DNA from: Bacteroidota bacterium
GTDB lineage: Bacteria > Bacteroidota > Bacteroidia > Chitinophagales > Chitinophagaceae
DNA: 64,000 nt
Assembly (NCBI GenBank): GCA_005882315.1
Contig: VBAR01000001.1
Coordinates: 2,491,736-2,555,735, forward strand
Direction of reading: 5' to 3'
In this document: piece after piece, positions 52,509-60,624 of the stretch
How positions within the stretch are numbered: position 1 is the stretch's first letter
Layout: the number at the start of each line of letters is the position of its first letter
Notes under the pieces: generated by a model
What the model was told of the DNA's origin: nothing
Seen by the model: the letters and a program-made list of their open reading frames with translations, nothing else
Database searches by the model: none
Translations under genes and position numbers: made by a program

Positions 52509-53786
52509 ATGCTGTATCATTTATTTGAATGGTTTAAAGAACAGAAGATTGACTTCCCCGGAAGCCAGTTGTTCTACTTCCTTACATTCCGTGTAATGCT
52601 GGCCATGTTGCTTTCACTGGTGATAACATTGGTTTATGGTAAGAAGCTGATAGAGATGATAAGCAAAAGGATCGGAAATGAAACTGTTCGTGATCTGGGA
52701 TTGGCAGGTGAACAGTCAAAGAAGAGTACACCAACAATGGGAGGTTTGATCATCATCATCGGCATTCTCGTTCCCACTTTATTGTTTGCAAGATTAAATA
52801 CAATATATATTATCATCATGCTGGTAGCCACTGTGTGGTTGGGTTTAATTGGTTTTATTGATGACTATTTAAAGATCAGGGCAAAACGAATAGCACAGCA
52901 GCAAGGAATCCCTTATAAAAAAGGCGACAAAGATGGTTTGGCAGGATGGTTTAAAATTCTCGGGCAGGTTGGCTTAGGATTATTTGTTGCATTGATCTTA
53001 TATTTTAATTCCGGCGTACAAATATGGAGAGAGTACCAGGGTACTTATAATCCCCAAGATTCAACTCAGCGACAGATTCCATTAAATGGCAAAGAAAAAG
53101 TATATGTAATAACAAAAGAACCGATCACAACTATTCCGTTTGTAAAAAGCCATGAGTTTAATTATACAAAACTATTGCCGGCCGGATTGAGGAAATATTC
53201 ATGGATACTTTATGCACTCATTGTAATATTTATCATTACTGCAGTTTCTAATGGTGCAAATATTACAGATGGATTGGATGGATTAGCATCAGGTACTTCA
53301 GCCTTGATCGGAGTTTGTCTCGGCATATTCGCTTATTCAAGTGGTAGTTTCTTTTTGGCTGATTATCTAAAGATAATGTACATACCGAATCTCGGTGAGC
53401 TCTCTGTATTTATTGCGGCAATGGTTGGCGCCTGTATCGGTTTCCTGTGGTATAACTCTTACCCGGCACAAGTGTTCATGGGTGATACAGGAAGTTTAAC
53501 ACTGGGAGGGATCATTGCTTCAATAGCAATCATTGTACATAAAGAATTATTGATACCGATTTTTTGTGGAATATTCTTCGTTGAGTTGTTGAGTGTGATG
53601 TTACAGGTAAGTTATTTCAAATACACAAAAAGAAAATTTGGAGAAGGCAAAAGAATATTCCTGATGAGTCCTTTGCATCATCATTATCAGAAAAAAGGAT
53701 ATCACGAGGTGAAGATAGTAACGAGGTTTTGGTTGATAACATTATTACTGGTGCTGTTGGCTATTGTGACATTGAAGTTGAGATAG
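52509..53786 (+). CDS. mraY: Phospho-MurNAc-pentapeptide transferase
   Basis: 425 aa polytopic inner-membrane enzyme that attaches phospho-MurNAc-pentapeptide to undecaprenyl phosphate (lipid I). It has KKSTPTMGG, GFIDDYLKIRAKR, the catalytic NITDGLDGLASGTS, NSYPAQVFMGDTGSL, and MSPLHHHYQKKG. A soluble insert of about 60 residues (VQIWREYQGTYNPQD to SHEFNYTKLLP) sits between membrane segments, as usual for Bacteroidota MraY. Start ATG at 52509. Confidence 0.97.
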   Translation: MLYHLFEWFKEQKIDFPGSQLFYFLTFRVMLAMLLSLVITLVYGKKLIEMISKRIGNETVRDLGLAGEQSKKSTPTMGGLIIIIGILVPTLLFARLNTIYIIIMLVATVWLGLIGFIDDYLKIRAKRIAQQQGIPYKKGDKDGLAGWFKILGQVGLGLFVALILYFNSGVQIWREYQGTYNPQDSTQRQIPLNGKEKVYVITKEPITTIPFVKSHEFNYTKLLPAGLRKYSWILYALIVIFIITAVSNGANITDGLDGLASGTSALIGVCLGIFAYSSGSFFLADYLKIMYIPNLGELSVFIAAMVGACIGFLWYNSYPAQVFMGDTGSLTLGGIIASIAIIVHKELLIPIFCGIFFVELLSVMLQVSYFKYTKRKFGEGKRIFLMSPLHHHYQKKGYHEVKIVTRFWLITLLLVLLAIVTLKLR

Positions 53787-53915
53787 AGATTACTGAAAAA
53801 CCCAAATACTGACCCTGCTTCAAACGTAATTGTGGTGCAGTTGTATTCGAATCCAATACTTGTGAAAAACCAGGCTCCGTACAACGTTTGGAAACTTGAA
53901 AACTAACCCACCGTC

Positions 53916-53938
53916 TTCTCCCGATTTGGTCGGGAGAA
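53916..53938. repeat. Perfect 9-bp inverted repeat before murD
   Basis: TTCTCCCGA, loop TTTGG, TCGGGAGAA. It lies 27 bases before the murD start codon, without a following T run. The rest of the spacer 53787-53964 holds no reading frame that I can support. Confidence 0.6.
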
Positions 53939-53964
53939 TGAAGGTGAGGAAATGAAGAAGAAAG

Positions 53965-55305
53965 ATGAAAAGGAAAATGGTAATACTGGGAGGGGGCGAA
54001 AGCGGTGTCGGAGCTGCTTTGCTGGCAAAACAGAAAGGATATGATGTTTTTCTTTCCGATGGAAGCTCTTTGAAGGATATATATCGCAACGAACTGCAAC
54101 AGGCGGGAATCGATTTTGAAGAAGGTAAACACAGCGAAGAAAAAATTCTAAGTGCTGATGAAGTGGTGAAAAGCCCGGGCATTCCCGAAAAGAATGACCT
54201 GGTAAAAAAGATAAGGACAAAAGAAATTTCAATTATCAGTGAAATAGAATTGGCTTACCGCTTCAAAGGAGAAAGTAAAATTGTTGCCATTACAGGCAGT
54301 AATGGAAAAACAACAACAACTGCTTTGACACATCACATTTTTAAAACTGCAGGTGTTGATTGTGCACTGGTAGGAAATATCGGTTACTCTTTTGCAAAAC
54401 AAATAGCTGAAGATCCTAAACCGGTTTATATCGCCGAGATAAGCAGTTTCCAGTTAGATGATATAAAAGAGTTCAGGCCGGATGTGGCAATACTCACAAA
54501 TATCACTGAAGATCACCTGGATCGTTACGATTACAAATTCGAAAATTATATCCGCAGCAAATTCCGAATTACGATGAACCAGCAGGCAAATGATCATTTC
54601 ATTTACTGCGACGACGATGAAGTAACTATGAAATATTTAAACAAATTCAATATTCAATCAACCAAACTACCCATTAGCATGAAAAGAGAATTACCAAACG
54701 GAGCCTTTATTAAAGACGGGGATATGTACGTAAGAACAACAGGCGAGTACATGACAATGAGTGTATTTGATTTTGCACTCAAAGGAAAACACAATCAATA
54801 CAACACAATGGCAGCATGTGTAGCCGGGGCAACGATGGAGCTCCGCAAAGAAAAGATCCGCGATGCGGTTGTCACATTTGAAAACCTCGAACATCGTATG
54901 GAGTATGTTTCAACTGTACGTGGCGTGGAATTCATCAATGACAGCAAAGCAACCAACGTGAACAGTACCTGGTATGCGTTGGAAAGCATGACAAAACCAA
55001 CTGTATTAATACTCGGAGGAGTGGATAAAGGAAATGATTATTCATTGATGATTGATATGGTAAAAGAGAAAGTAAAAACAATTATCTGCATGGGTAAGGA
55101 CAATGCTAAAATCCATGAAGCTTTTACCGATTCAGTTGATATGATTGTTGATACAGCCAGTGCACATGAAGCTGTGCAGGCAGCATTTCATTTTGCAGAA
55201 AAAGGAGACGTTGTATTATTAAGCCCAGCCTGTGCAAGTTTTGATCTATTTAAAAATTATGAAGATAGAGGCGATCAGTTTAAAAGAGCAGTAAGGGAGT
55301 TGTAA
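53965..55305 (+). CDS. murD: UDP-MurNAc-L-alanine:D-glutamate ligase
   Basis: 446 aa cytoplasmic Mur ligase adding D-Glu. The N-terminal Rossmann motif GGGESGVGAALLA is at residue 8. SPGIPEKNDLV, the P-loop GSNGKTTTTALTHH, EISSFQLDDI, LTNITEDHLDRYD, FINDSKATN and LSPACASFDLFKNYEDRGDQF follow in family order. Start ATG at 53965 is preceded by GAAGAAAGATG, with AAGAAAG a possible weak ribosome-binding site. Confidence 0.97.
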   Translation: MKRKMVILGGGESGVGAALLAKQKGYDVFLSDGSSLKDIYRNELQQAGIDFEEGKHSEEKILSADEVVKSPGIPEKNDLVKKIRTKEISIISEIELAYRFKGESKIVAITGSNGKTTTTALTHHIFKTAGVDCALVGNIGYSFAKQIAEDPKPVYIAEISSFQLDDIKEFRPDVAILTNITEDHLDRYDYKFENYIRSKFRITMNQQANDHFIYCDDDEVTMKYLNKFNIQSTKLPISMKRELPNGAFIKDGDMYVRTTGEYMTMSVFDFALKGKHNQYNTMAACVAGATMELRKEKIRDAVVTFENLEHRMEYVSTVRGVEFINDSKATNVNSTWYALESMTKPTVLILGGVDKGNDYSLMIDMVKEKVKTIICMGKDNAKIHEAFTDSVDMIVDTASAHEAVQAAFHFAEKGDVVLLSPACASFDLFKNYEDRGDQFKRAVREL

Positions 55306-55372
55306 AAAATAATAACAAACCTAAAGCCAATAATCAAAGACCATTAACCAACCACCATCAACAAGTAACAGG

Positions 55373-56641
55373 ATGACCGAAATACTCAACATACAAAATC
55401 AATTTAAAAACATTGGACAAAAAACCAAGGGTGATAAAGTCATCTGGGGTTTAGTAGTGTTGCTTGTCTTGTTTTCATTGCTTGCGGTGTACAGTGCTAC
55501 GGGTTCGCTGGCTTACCAGAAATATCGTGGCAATACAGAAATTTACCTGTTCAAACAGATCGGGTTTATTGTATTTGGAATGATCGTAATTTATTTTGCG
55601 CATCTTGTTAATTATACATTCTATTCAAAATTTGCCCAGATACTTTTCCTGCTTTGTATTCCGCTACTGATCTATACTTTATTCTTTGGGGTAAGAATGA
55701 ATGAAGGTAGCCGGTGGATCAGGCTCCCAATAATCGGTATGAACATGCAAAGTTCTGAGCTGGCAAAACTTGCGTTGTTTATGTACCTGGCAAGATTGCT
55801 TAGTAAGAAGCAACATGTGATCAAGGATTTTAAAACAGGATTTGTTCCGGTTATCACACCGGTACTTATCATGTGTGCATTGATCGCTCCCGCAAATCTT
55901 TCTACCGCATTATTATTAGGTGCTAGCTGCCTATTGCTCATGTTTATCGGCCGGGCCAACACAAAGCATATTTTATTGGTCATTTGTATTGCTATGATCC
56001 CTGTGTTAATGCTTATTGGAGCGGCAATGATAAAACATAACAATAATTCTGATAAAGCAGTCGTAGCTGCGACTTCTTCATCCGGTTTATTAAGCAGGGT
56101 AAACACTTGGGTAAGCCGGGTGGAAACATTTATATATGGCAGCAAGAATGTAATTGATGAAGATGCTTACCAGATCACACAAGCTAAAATTGCTATTGCA
56201 CAAGGCGGCACTTTTGGCGCCGGACCGGGAAACAGTACACAACGAAATTTTTTACCACAGGCTTATAATGATTTTATTTTCCCTATCATCATTGAGGAGT
56301 ATGGATTAGTGGGAGGGATGTTTATTCTATTTATCTATATCGTTTTTTTGTACCGATGTATTCGAATATTTAAAAAATGCCCTTATGCATTTGGTGCATT
56401 CCTGGCATTGGGTCTCAGTTTTACATTGGTCATACAGGCTATGATAAATATGGCAGTAAGTGTTGGATTGTTTCCGGTAACGGGTGTGACACTGCCATTG
56501 ATAAGTATGGGCGGAACAAGTTTCTTATTTACATGTTTATCGATTGGAATAATATTAAGTGTAGCAAGAAATGCTGAAGTGGTAGAAGGGAAACCCTCCA
56601 AACCTTCCGCCTCAGGCGGAGAGGCTTATAAAGCTAACTAA
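55373..56641 (+). CDS. ftsW: Septal peptidoglycan glycosyltransferase FtsW
   Basis: 422 aa SEDS-family membrane protein that polymerises lipid II at the septum with FtsI. About ten membrane segments can be traced. Motifs: AVYSATGSLAY, GSRWIRLP, ELAKLALFMYLAR, FGAGPGNSTQRNFLPQAYNDFIFPIIIEEYGLVGG and LPLISMGGTS. The last 17 residues (GKPSKPSASGGEAYKAN) fall outside the family core and are encoded by the left half of a REP-like doublet, so the natural C-terminus has been replaced or extended by repeat DNA. Confidence 0.96.
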   Translation: MTEILNIQNQFKNIGQKTKGDKVIWGLVVLLVLFSLLAVYSATGSLAYQKYRGNTEIYLFKQIGFIVFGMIVIYFAHLVNYTFYSKFAQILFLLCIPLLIYTLFFGVRMNEGSRWIRLPIIGMNMQSSELAKLALFMYLARLLSKKQHVIKDFKTGFVPVITPVLIMCALIAPANLSTALLLGASCLLLMFIGRANTKHILLVICIAMIPVLMLIGAAMIKHNNNSDKAVVAATSSSGLLSRVNTWVSRVETFIYGSKNVIDEDAYQITQAKIAIAQGGTFGAGPGNSTQRNFLPQAYNDFIFPIIIEEYGLVGGMFILFIYIVFLYRCIRIFKKCPYAFGAFLALGLSFTLVIQAMINMAVSVGLFPVTGVTLPLISMGGTSFLFTCLSIGIILSVARNAEVVEGKPSKPSASGGEAYKAN

Positions 56642-56703
56642 AGATGAGTGATATAAATGATAATAGTGAGGCTTCAGGTTCCCCCTTTAGGGGGCGGAGG
56701 GGG
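56591..56703. repeat. REP-like doublet spanning the ftsW-murG junction
   Basis: Left half: AACCCTCCAAACC, hairpin TCCGCCTCAGGCGGA (56606-56620), GAGGCTT. Right half: CCCCCTTTAGGGGG (56681-56694) and GGAGGGGG. The right half with its flank TGATAATAGTGA also matches 31687-31730. The left half encodes the FtsW tail and the right half encodes MurG residues 10-21. Confidence 0.75.
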
Positions 56704-57786
56704 CGCATTATAATAGCAGGAGGCGGTACAGGCGGACATATTTTTCCGGCAATAGCAATTGCCAATGCGTTGAAGAAAAGAGATAACAGTATTGAAATTC
56801 TTTTTGTAGGAGCAAAAGGAAAAATGGAAATGGAAAAAGTACCACAGGCAGGATATAAAATTGAAGGAATTGATATAGCAGGTTTCAATCGCAGTTCTTT
56901 GATAAAAAACATTGGGTTGCCATTCAAACTTATCAAAAGTTTTATTCAGGTAAGGGGAATTGTAAACCAGTTTAAGCCAGATGCAGTGATTGGCGTTGGC
57001 GGATATTCCAGTTTCCCGGTTTTAAGATTTGCACAAGCTAAAAGAATTCCAAGTTTTATTCATGAGTCAAATTCTTTTGCAGGCAAATCAAATATGCTGC
57101 TGGGAAAAAAAGCTACAAAAATTTTTGTGGCAATTGATGGAATGGAAAAATTCTTTCCTGCCAATAAACTGATGATAACAGGTAACCCTGTAAGAGCGGC
57201 AATTGCACACAACACAACCAATAAAACAGAAGCAATAAAATTTTTCTCATTGAATGAAATGAAAAAAACTGTTTTGGTTGTTGGTGGAAGCCTGGGAGCA
57301 AGATCAATTAATGAAGCAATTGATATGCACCTGGAAGAATTGTTGAAGGCAGACTTACAGATCATTTGGCAGACAGGAAAACCATATGCAGCAACAGCAA
57401 AGAAAAGATGTGAAGAGAAAAATGGTGTTTGGGTAAATGAGTTTATCACCCAAATGGAGAATGCTTATGGAGCTGCGGATATTGTTGTATCCCGTTCCGG
57501 CGCAATGACAGTTGCTGAACTCTGTGTAGCGAAGAAGCCGGTAATTTTTGTTCCGTATCCGTTCGCTGCAGAAGATCATCAGACCGTGAATGCTAAAAGG
57601 CTTGTTGAGAAAAATGCAGCGATGATGATCAAAGACAGTGAAGTAAAAGAAAAGCTCTTACAAACAATTATTGATTTGGCGAATAATGAGACAAAACAAA
57701 ATGAAATGAAAGTTAATATTTCAAAGCTTGCAGTCATAAATGCTGATGAAAGGGTAGCTGATGAAGTATTAAAGACAATAAGCTGA
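56644..57786 (+). CDS. murG: UDP-GlcNAc:lipid I N-acetylglucosaminyltransferase MurG
   Basis: 380 aa peripheral membrane GT28 enzyme making lipid II. The conserved core begins at residue 22 (RIIIAGGGTGGHIFPAIAIA) and shows VGAKGKMEMEKVP, GVGGYSSFPVLRFA, HESNSFAGKSNMLLGKKA, GGSLGARSINEA and SRSGAMTVAELCVAKKPVIFVPYP. The first 21 residues (MSDINDNSEASGSPFRGRRG and the next base triplet) are absent from typical MurG proteins and come from the REP-like doublet. No ATG, GTG or TTG lies in frame closer to the core, so translation must begin in the repeat. It starts two bases after the ftsW stop. Confidence 0.95.
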   Translation: MSDINDNSEASGSPFRGRRGRIIIAGGGTGGHIFPAIAIANALKKRDNSIEILFVGAKGKMEMEKVPQAGYKIEGIDIAGFNRSSLIKNIGLPFKLIKSFIQVRGIVNQFKPDAVIGVGGYSSFPVLRFAQAKRIPSFIHESNSFAGKSNMLLGKKATKIFVAIDGMEKFFPANKLMITGNPVRAAIAHNTTNKTEAIKFFSLNEMKKTVLVVGGSLGARSINEAIDMHLEELLKADLQIIWQTGKPYAATAKKRCEEKNGVWVNEFITQMENAYGAADIVVSRSGAMTVAELCVAKKPVIFVPYPFAAEDHQTVNAKRLVEKNAAMMIKDSEVKEKLLQTIIDLANNETKQNEMKVNISKLAVINADERVADEVLKTIS

Positions 57787-57798
57787 TTTAAGAAATTA

Positions 57799-57907
57799 TC
57801 CTAATCCCCTTTAGGCCCGCCCGGATGACGGGTCGGACGGGGGTTAGGGGTAAGAAGGTCCAATCAATACTGTCCTTATGAAGAACCCCCTTCGGGGGAT
57901 GTATAGG
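57799..57907. repeat. REP-like composite between murG and murC
   Basis: Left half CCTAATCCCCTTTAGG runs into the 28-base hairpin at 57815-57842 (GCCCGCCCGGATGAC, then GGGTCGGACGGGG) shared with rsmH, then TTAGGGG. Right half: AAGAACCCCCTTCGGGGGATG, comparable to AAGTCCCCCTTGGGGGATTT at ftsA-ftsZ. No gene lies in the 161-base spacer. Confidence 0.75.
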
Positions 57908-57947
57908 ATTGAAAATTGAAAATTTTAAAACTGTGAGTGAATCAAGT

Positions 57948-59327
57948 ATGCCAATTAATAAGATCAAGTCAGTTTATTTTATTGGCATTGGTGGGATCGG
58001 GATGAGTGCATTGGCCCGTTACTTTCATTCAAAAGAAGTTAAGGTAAGTGGCTATGATAAAACAGAAACTTCTTTGACAAAGGAATTGATGGCAAGTGGA
58101 ATTGAAATTCATTATGAAGAAAGAATGGATTTAATCCCAAAAGAAGTGGAACTGGTTGTTTATACACCTGCTGTTCCAAAGGATCACAAAGAGTTGGTGT
58201 ATTATCAGCAGAATGGATACAAAGTAGTAAAGCGGAGTGATGTGTTACAGATGATCTCCGAAAGCTCTTTTAATATCTGCATCGCAGGTACACATGGTAA
58301 AACAACAATTACAACAATGGTGGCGCATTTGCTCCGTCATACAGGTTATGGTTGTAATGCATTTCTCGGTGGCATATCAGTAAACTATGGAACTAATTTC
58401 TGGAGCAATGAAAGAAATGTATGTGTGATAGAAGCTGATGAATATGATAGAAGTTTTTTGAAATTAAGTCCGGATGTAGCCATCATTACAGCCATGGATG
58501 CCGACCACCTCGATATATATGGTACTCCTGCTGAAATGGAAAAGGCATTTATCGAATTCAGCAGTAAAGTAAAAAAAGGTGGTTTGTTGCTGAGCAAGCA
58601 TGGCTTACAAAGAGGAAAAGAATTAAAAGCAGACAGGCACCTGACATACAGTTTGCAAAATGAAAGCGCAGATGTATATGCCGGAAATATAAAAATGGAC
58701 GACGGTAGTTATGAGTTTGATGTGGTGATGAACGATAACAAGCTCGAAAATGTGAAATTGAATATGGGTGGAATGCATAATGTGGAGAATGTAACAGCGG
58801 CGATTGGTGTAGCAAGTTCTTTGGGAATTGAAAATGAAAAGATCAAAGCAGCGGTGGAAGATTTTCGCGGGGTGAAGAGAAGGTTTGAGTATATCATCAA
58901 AACAAAACAAATGGTATTGGTTGATGATTATGCTCACCACCCGGAAGAGTTAAGGGCATTGCTGAATGGCGCTAAGTCTTTGTTCAGGGAAAGAAAATGT
59001 ACCATCATTTTTCAACCGCACCTGTACACAAGAACAAGGGACTTTGCTGATGGCTTTGCAGAAGTGCTTGACCTTGCTGATGAAACAATTTTATTGCCGA
59101 TATACCCGGCAAGAGAATTACCGATAGAAGGTGTGAACAGCCAGATGATCCTTGATAAAATGAAAAGCAACCATAAAAGAGCGATGACAAAAGATGAAGT
59201 GATGAATTGGGTGAAGAATGATTTTTCAAAAAATGCGAATAAAGAATTCGGTGAGTTGTTGATAATGGCGGGAGCAGGGGATATAGATACAATGGTAAAG
59301 CCGGTTGGTGATTTTTTGATGAGTTGA
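57948..59327 (+). CDS. murC: UDP-MurNAc:L-alanine ligase
   Basis: 459 aa from ATG 57948 (MPINKIKSVYFIGIGGIGM). Cytoplasmic Mur ligase adding L-Ala, first of the four. The N-terminal GIGGIGMSALARYF, the P-loop GTHGKTTITTM, EADEYDRSF, TAMDADHLDIYG, DDYAHHPEELRALL and FQPHLYTRTRDFADGFAEVL are family motifs. A TTG start at 57909 is possible; it would add 13 residues (LKIENFKTVSESS) and lies just after the REP-like composite. I cannot settle the choice from sequence alone. Confidence 0.95.
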   Translation: MPINKIKSVYFIGIGGIGMSALARYFHSKEVKVSGYDKTETSLTKELMASGIEIHYEERMDLIPKEVELVVYTPAVPKDHKELVYYQQNGYKVVKRSDVLQMISESSFNICIAGTHGKTTITTMVAHLLRHTGYGCNAFLGGISVNYGTNFWSNERNVCVIEADEYDRSFLKLSPDVAIITAMDADHLDIYGTPAEMEKAFIEFSSKVKKGGLLLSKHGLQRGKELKADRHLTYSLQNESADVYAGNIKMDDGSYEFDVVMNDNKLENVKLNMGGMHNVENVTAAIGVASSLGIENEKIKAAVEDFRGVKRRFEYIIKTKQMVLVDDYAHHPEELRALLNGAKSLFRERKCTIIFQPHLYTRTRDFADGFAEVLDLADETILLPIYPARELPIEGVNSQMILDKMKSNHKRAMTKDEVMNWVKNDFSKNANKEFGELLIMAGAGDIDTMVKPVGDFLMS

Positions 59328-59396
59328 TTAGCAAATGTGCGGATGTGATGATGTGCGGATTTGCGGATTGAGGAAATGTTCTTAGGATTAATGAAT

Positions 59397-59452
59397 GTAC
59401 TCAACCCCGAAGGGGTTGAACATGAATAGCACCGGGTGAAAACCCGGTGTAC
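59397..59452. repeat. Twin-hairpin repeat between murC and ftsQ
   Basis: First hairpin TCAACCCC, GAA, GGGGTTGA (59401-59419); second hairpin CACCGGGT, GAAA, ACCCGGTG (59430-59449); both lie between GTAC bases at the two ends. Twin hairpins of this kind are the usual form of REP elements mobilised by RAYT transposases. Upstream at 59347-59372 is a short GCGGATT repeat. Confidence 0.75.
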
Positions 59453-59473
59453 AAAAAAGTAAAGTAGTAACAG

Positions 59474-60466
59474 TTGAATACCAAACAAACGATACGAAAA
59501 GTATTATTCATCCTGCTATGGGTGGTAATTGGCGGAGGCATGATCACCCTGCTGGTAGCAGCCATAGGAAAAAAGAAAAAAGAAACCTGCAGTGATTACC
59601 AGGTCACCATTAAAGGGGCGCAACAAAATTTCTTTGTTGATGTAAAGGATATTACAAAATTGCTGACTGCAGCATCCGGTGGTTCTATTAAAGGCCAGCA
59701 TGTCTCCGATATCAAAATGAGAAAATTGGAAGAGCTATTGGAGGATAATGAATGGATACAAGACGCTGAACTTTGGTTTGACAATAAGAATGTACTCAAT
59801 GTTATTGTAACCGAAAGAGAACCTGTTGCAAGAATCTTCACAACAGCAGGTAATACATATTATATAGACAGTACAGTTAAAAGAATGTCCTTATCTGATA
59901 AGATGAGTGCAAGAGTTCCTGTTTTCACCAACTTCCCTGAAAAAAAAGTATGGACCCCTAATGATAGTGCATTAATGCAGGATGTAAAATTAGTTGCACA
60001 GTTTGTTCAGCACAATGAATTCTGGAATAGCCAGGTAGCACAATTAGATATTATCAATTGCGGATTCAACTGCTGGCAATTTGAAATGGTTCCCGTTGTC
60101 GGCAATCATACAGTAAGATTAGGTAATGCCGAAAACCTGGAAGAAAAATTTAGCAGACTCTTTACTTTCTATAAGCAGGTATTAAGTAAATCAGGTTTTG
60201 ATAAATACCCGGTGCTGGATGTGCAGTACAAAGGCCAGGTAATTGGGCTGAAGGAAAAGCCAATTGGTAAAGTGGACTCTGTTCTGTTAAGAAAGAATGT
60301 AGAAAAATTATTGCTGCAATCCCGTGAAGCGCAAAATGATTCAGCAGGTATTATTAATGCACCAAGAGTTATCGCATTTGATACAACAACAAATAATACT
60401 AACCCTGTTCCTGTGAAGACTAATAATCCGCCCAAACCAAGAGCAGTGATGATGAAGAAGAATTAG
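59474..60466 (+). CDS. ftsQ: Cell division protein FtsQ
   Basis: 330 aa bitopic divisome protein. Start TTG at 59474 (MNTKQTIRKVLFILLWVVIGG). One membrane helix (about 9-31) is followed by a POTRA-like stretch (VTIKGAQQNFFVDVKDI) and the FtsQ domain (LEELLEDNEWIQDAELWFDNKNVLNVIVTEREPVARIF). The C-terminal 45 residues are low complexity (TTNNTNPVPVKTNNPPKPR). The position between murC and ftsA and the domain order support the name; sequence alone would be less secure. The TAG stop overlaps a heptamer array. Confidence 0.9.
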   Translation: MNTKQTIRKVLFILLWVVIGGGMITLLVAAIGKKKKETCSDYQVTIKGAQQNFFVDVKDITKLLTAASGGSIKGQHVSDIKMRKLEELLEDNEWIQDAELWFDNKNVLNVIVTEREPVARIFTTAGNTYYIDSTVKRMSLSDKMSARVPVFTNFPEKKVWTPNDSALMQDVKLVAQFVQHNEFWNSQVAQLDIINCGFNCWQFEMVPVVGNHTVRLGNAENLEEKFSRLFTFYKQVLSKSGFDKYPVLDVQYKGQVIGLKEKPIGKVDSVLLRKNVEKLLLQSREAQNDSAGIINAPRVIAFDTTTNNTNPVPVKTNNPPKPRAVMMKKN

Positions 60467-60499
60467 TTCGGAGTTAGGAGTCGGTAGATAGGAGGCAGA
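60465..60499. repeat. Heptamer repeat between ftsQ and ftsA
   Basis: Five seven-base units in register: AGTTCGG, AGTTAGG, AGTCGGT, AGATAGG, AGGCAGA. It begins within the ftsQ stop codon. It is of the same AGTYAGG family as the queA and ftsZ arrays. The remaining spacer to 60624 has only AT-rich sequence. Confidence 0.65.
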
Positions 60500-60624
60500 A
60501 TAACGAACAGAACGTACAAGTGTGCGACACAACAGACGATGATAGTAGTAATGATGATGACAACAAAAAACCAAAACAGCTAACAACTAAAACTAAATAC
60601 GTAAACAACTAAAAACGCAATACT

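Noticed and set aside
52390-52596. 68-codon frame across the murE-mraY spacer
   Set aside because: It crosses the spacer repeats and overlaps the start of mraY out of frame; no ribosome-binding site or family.
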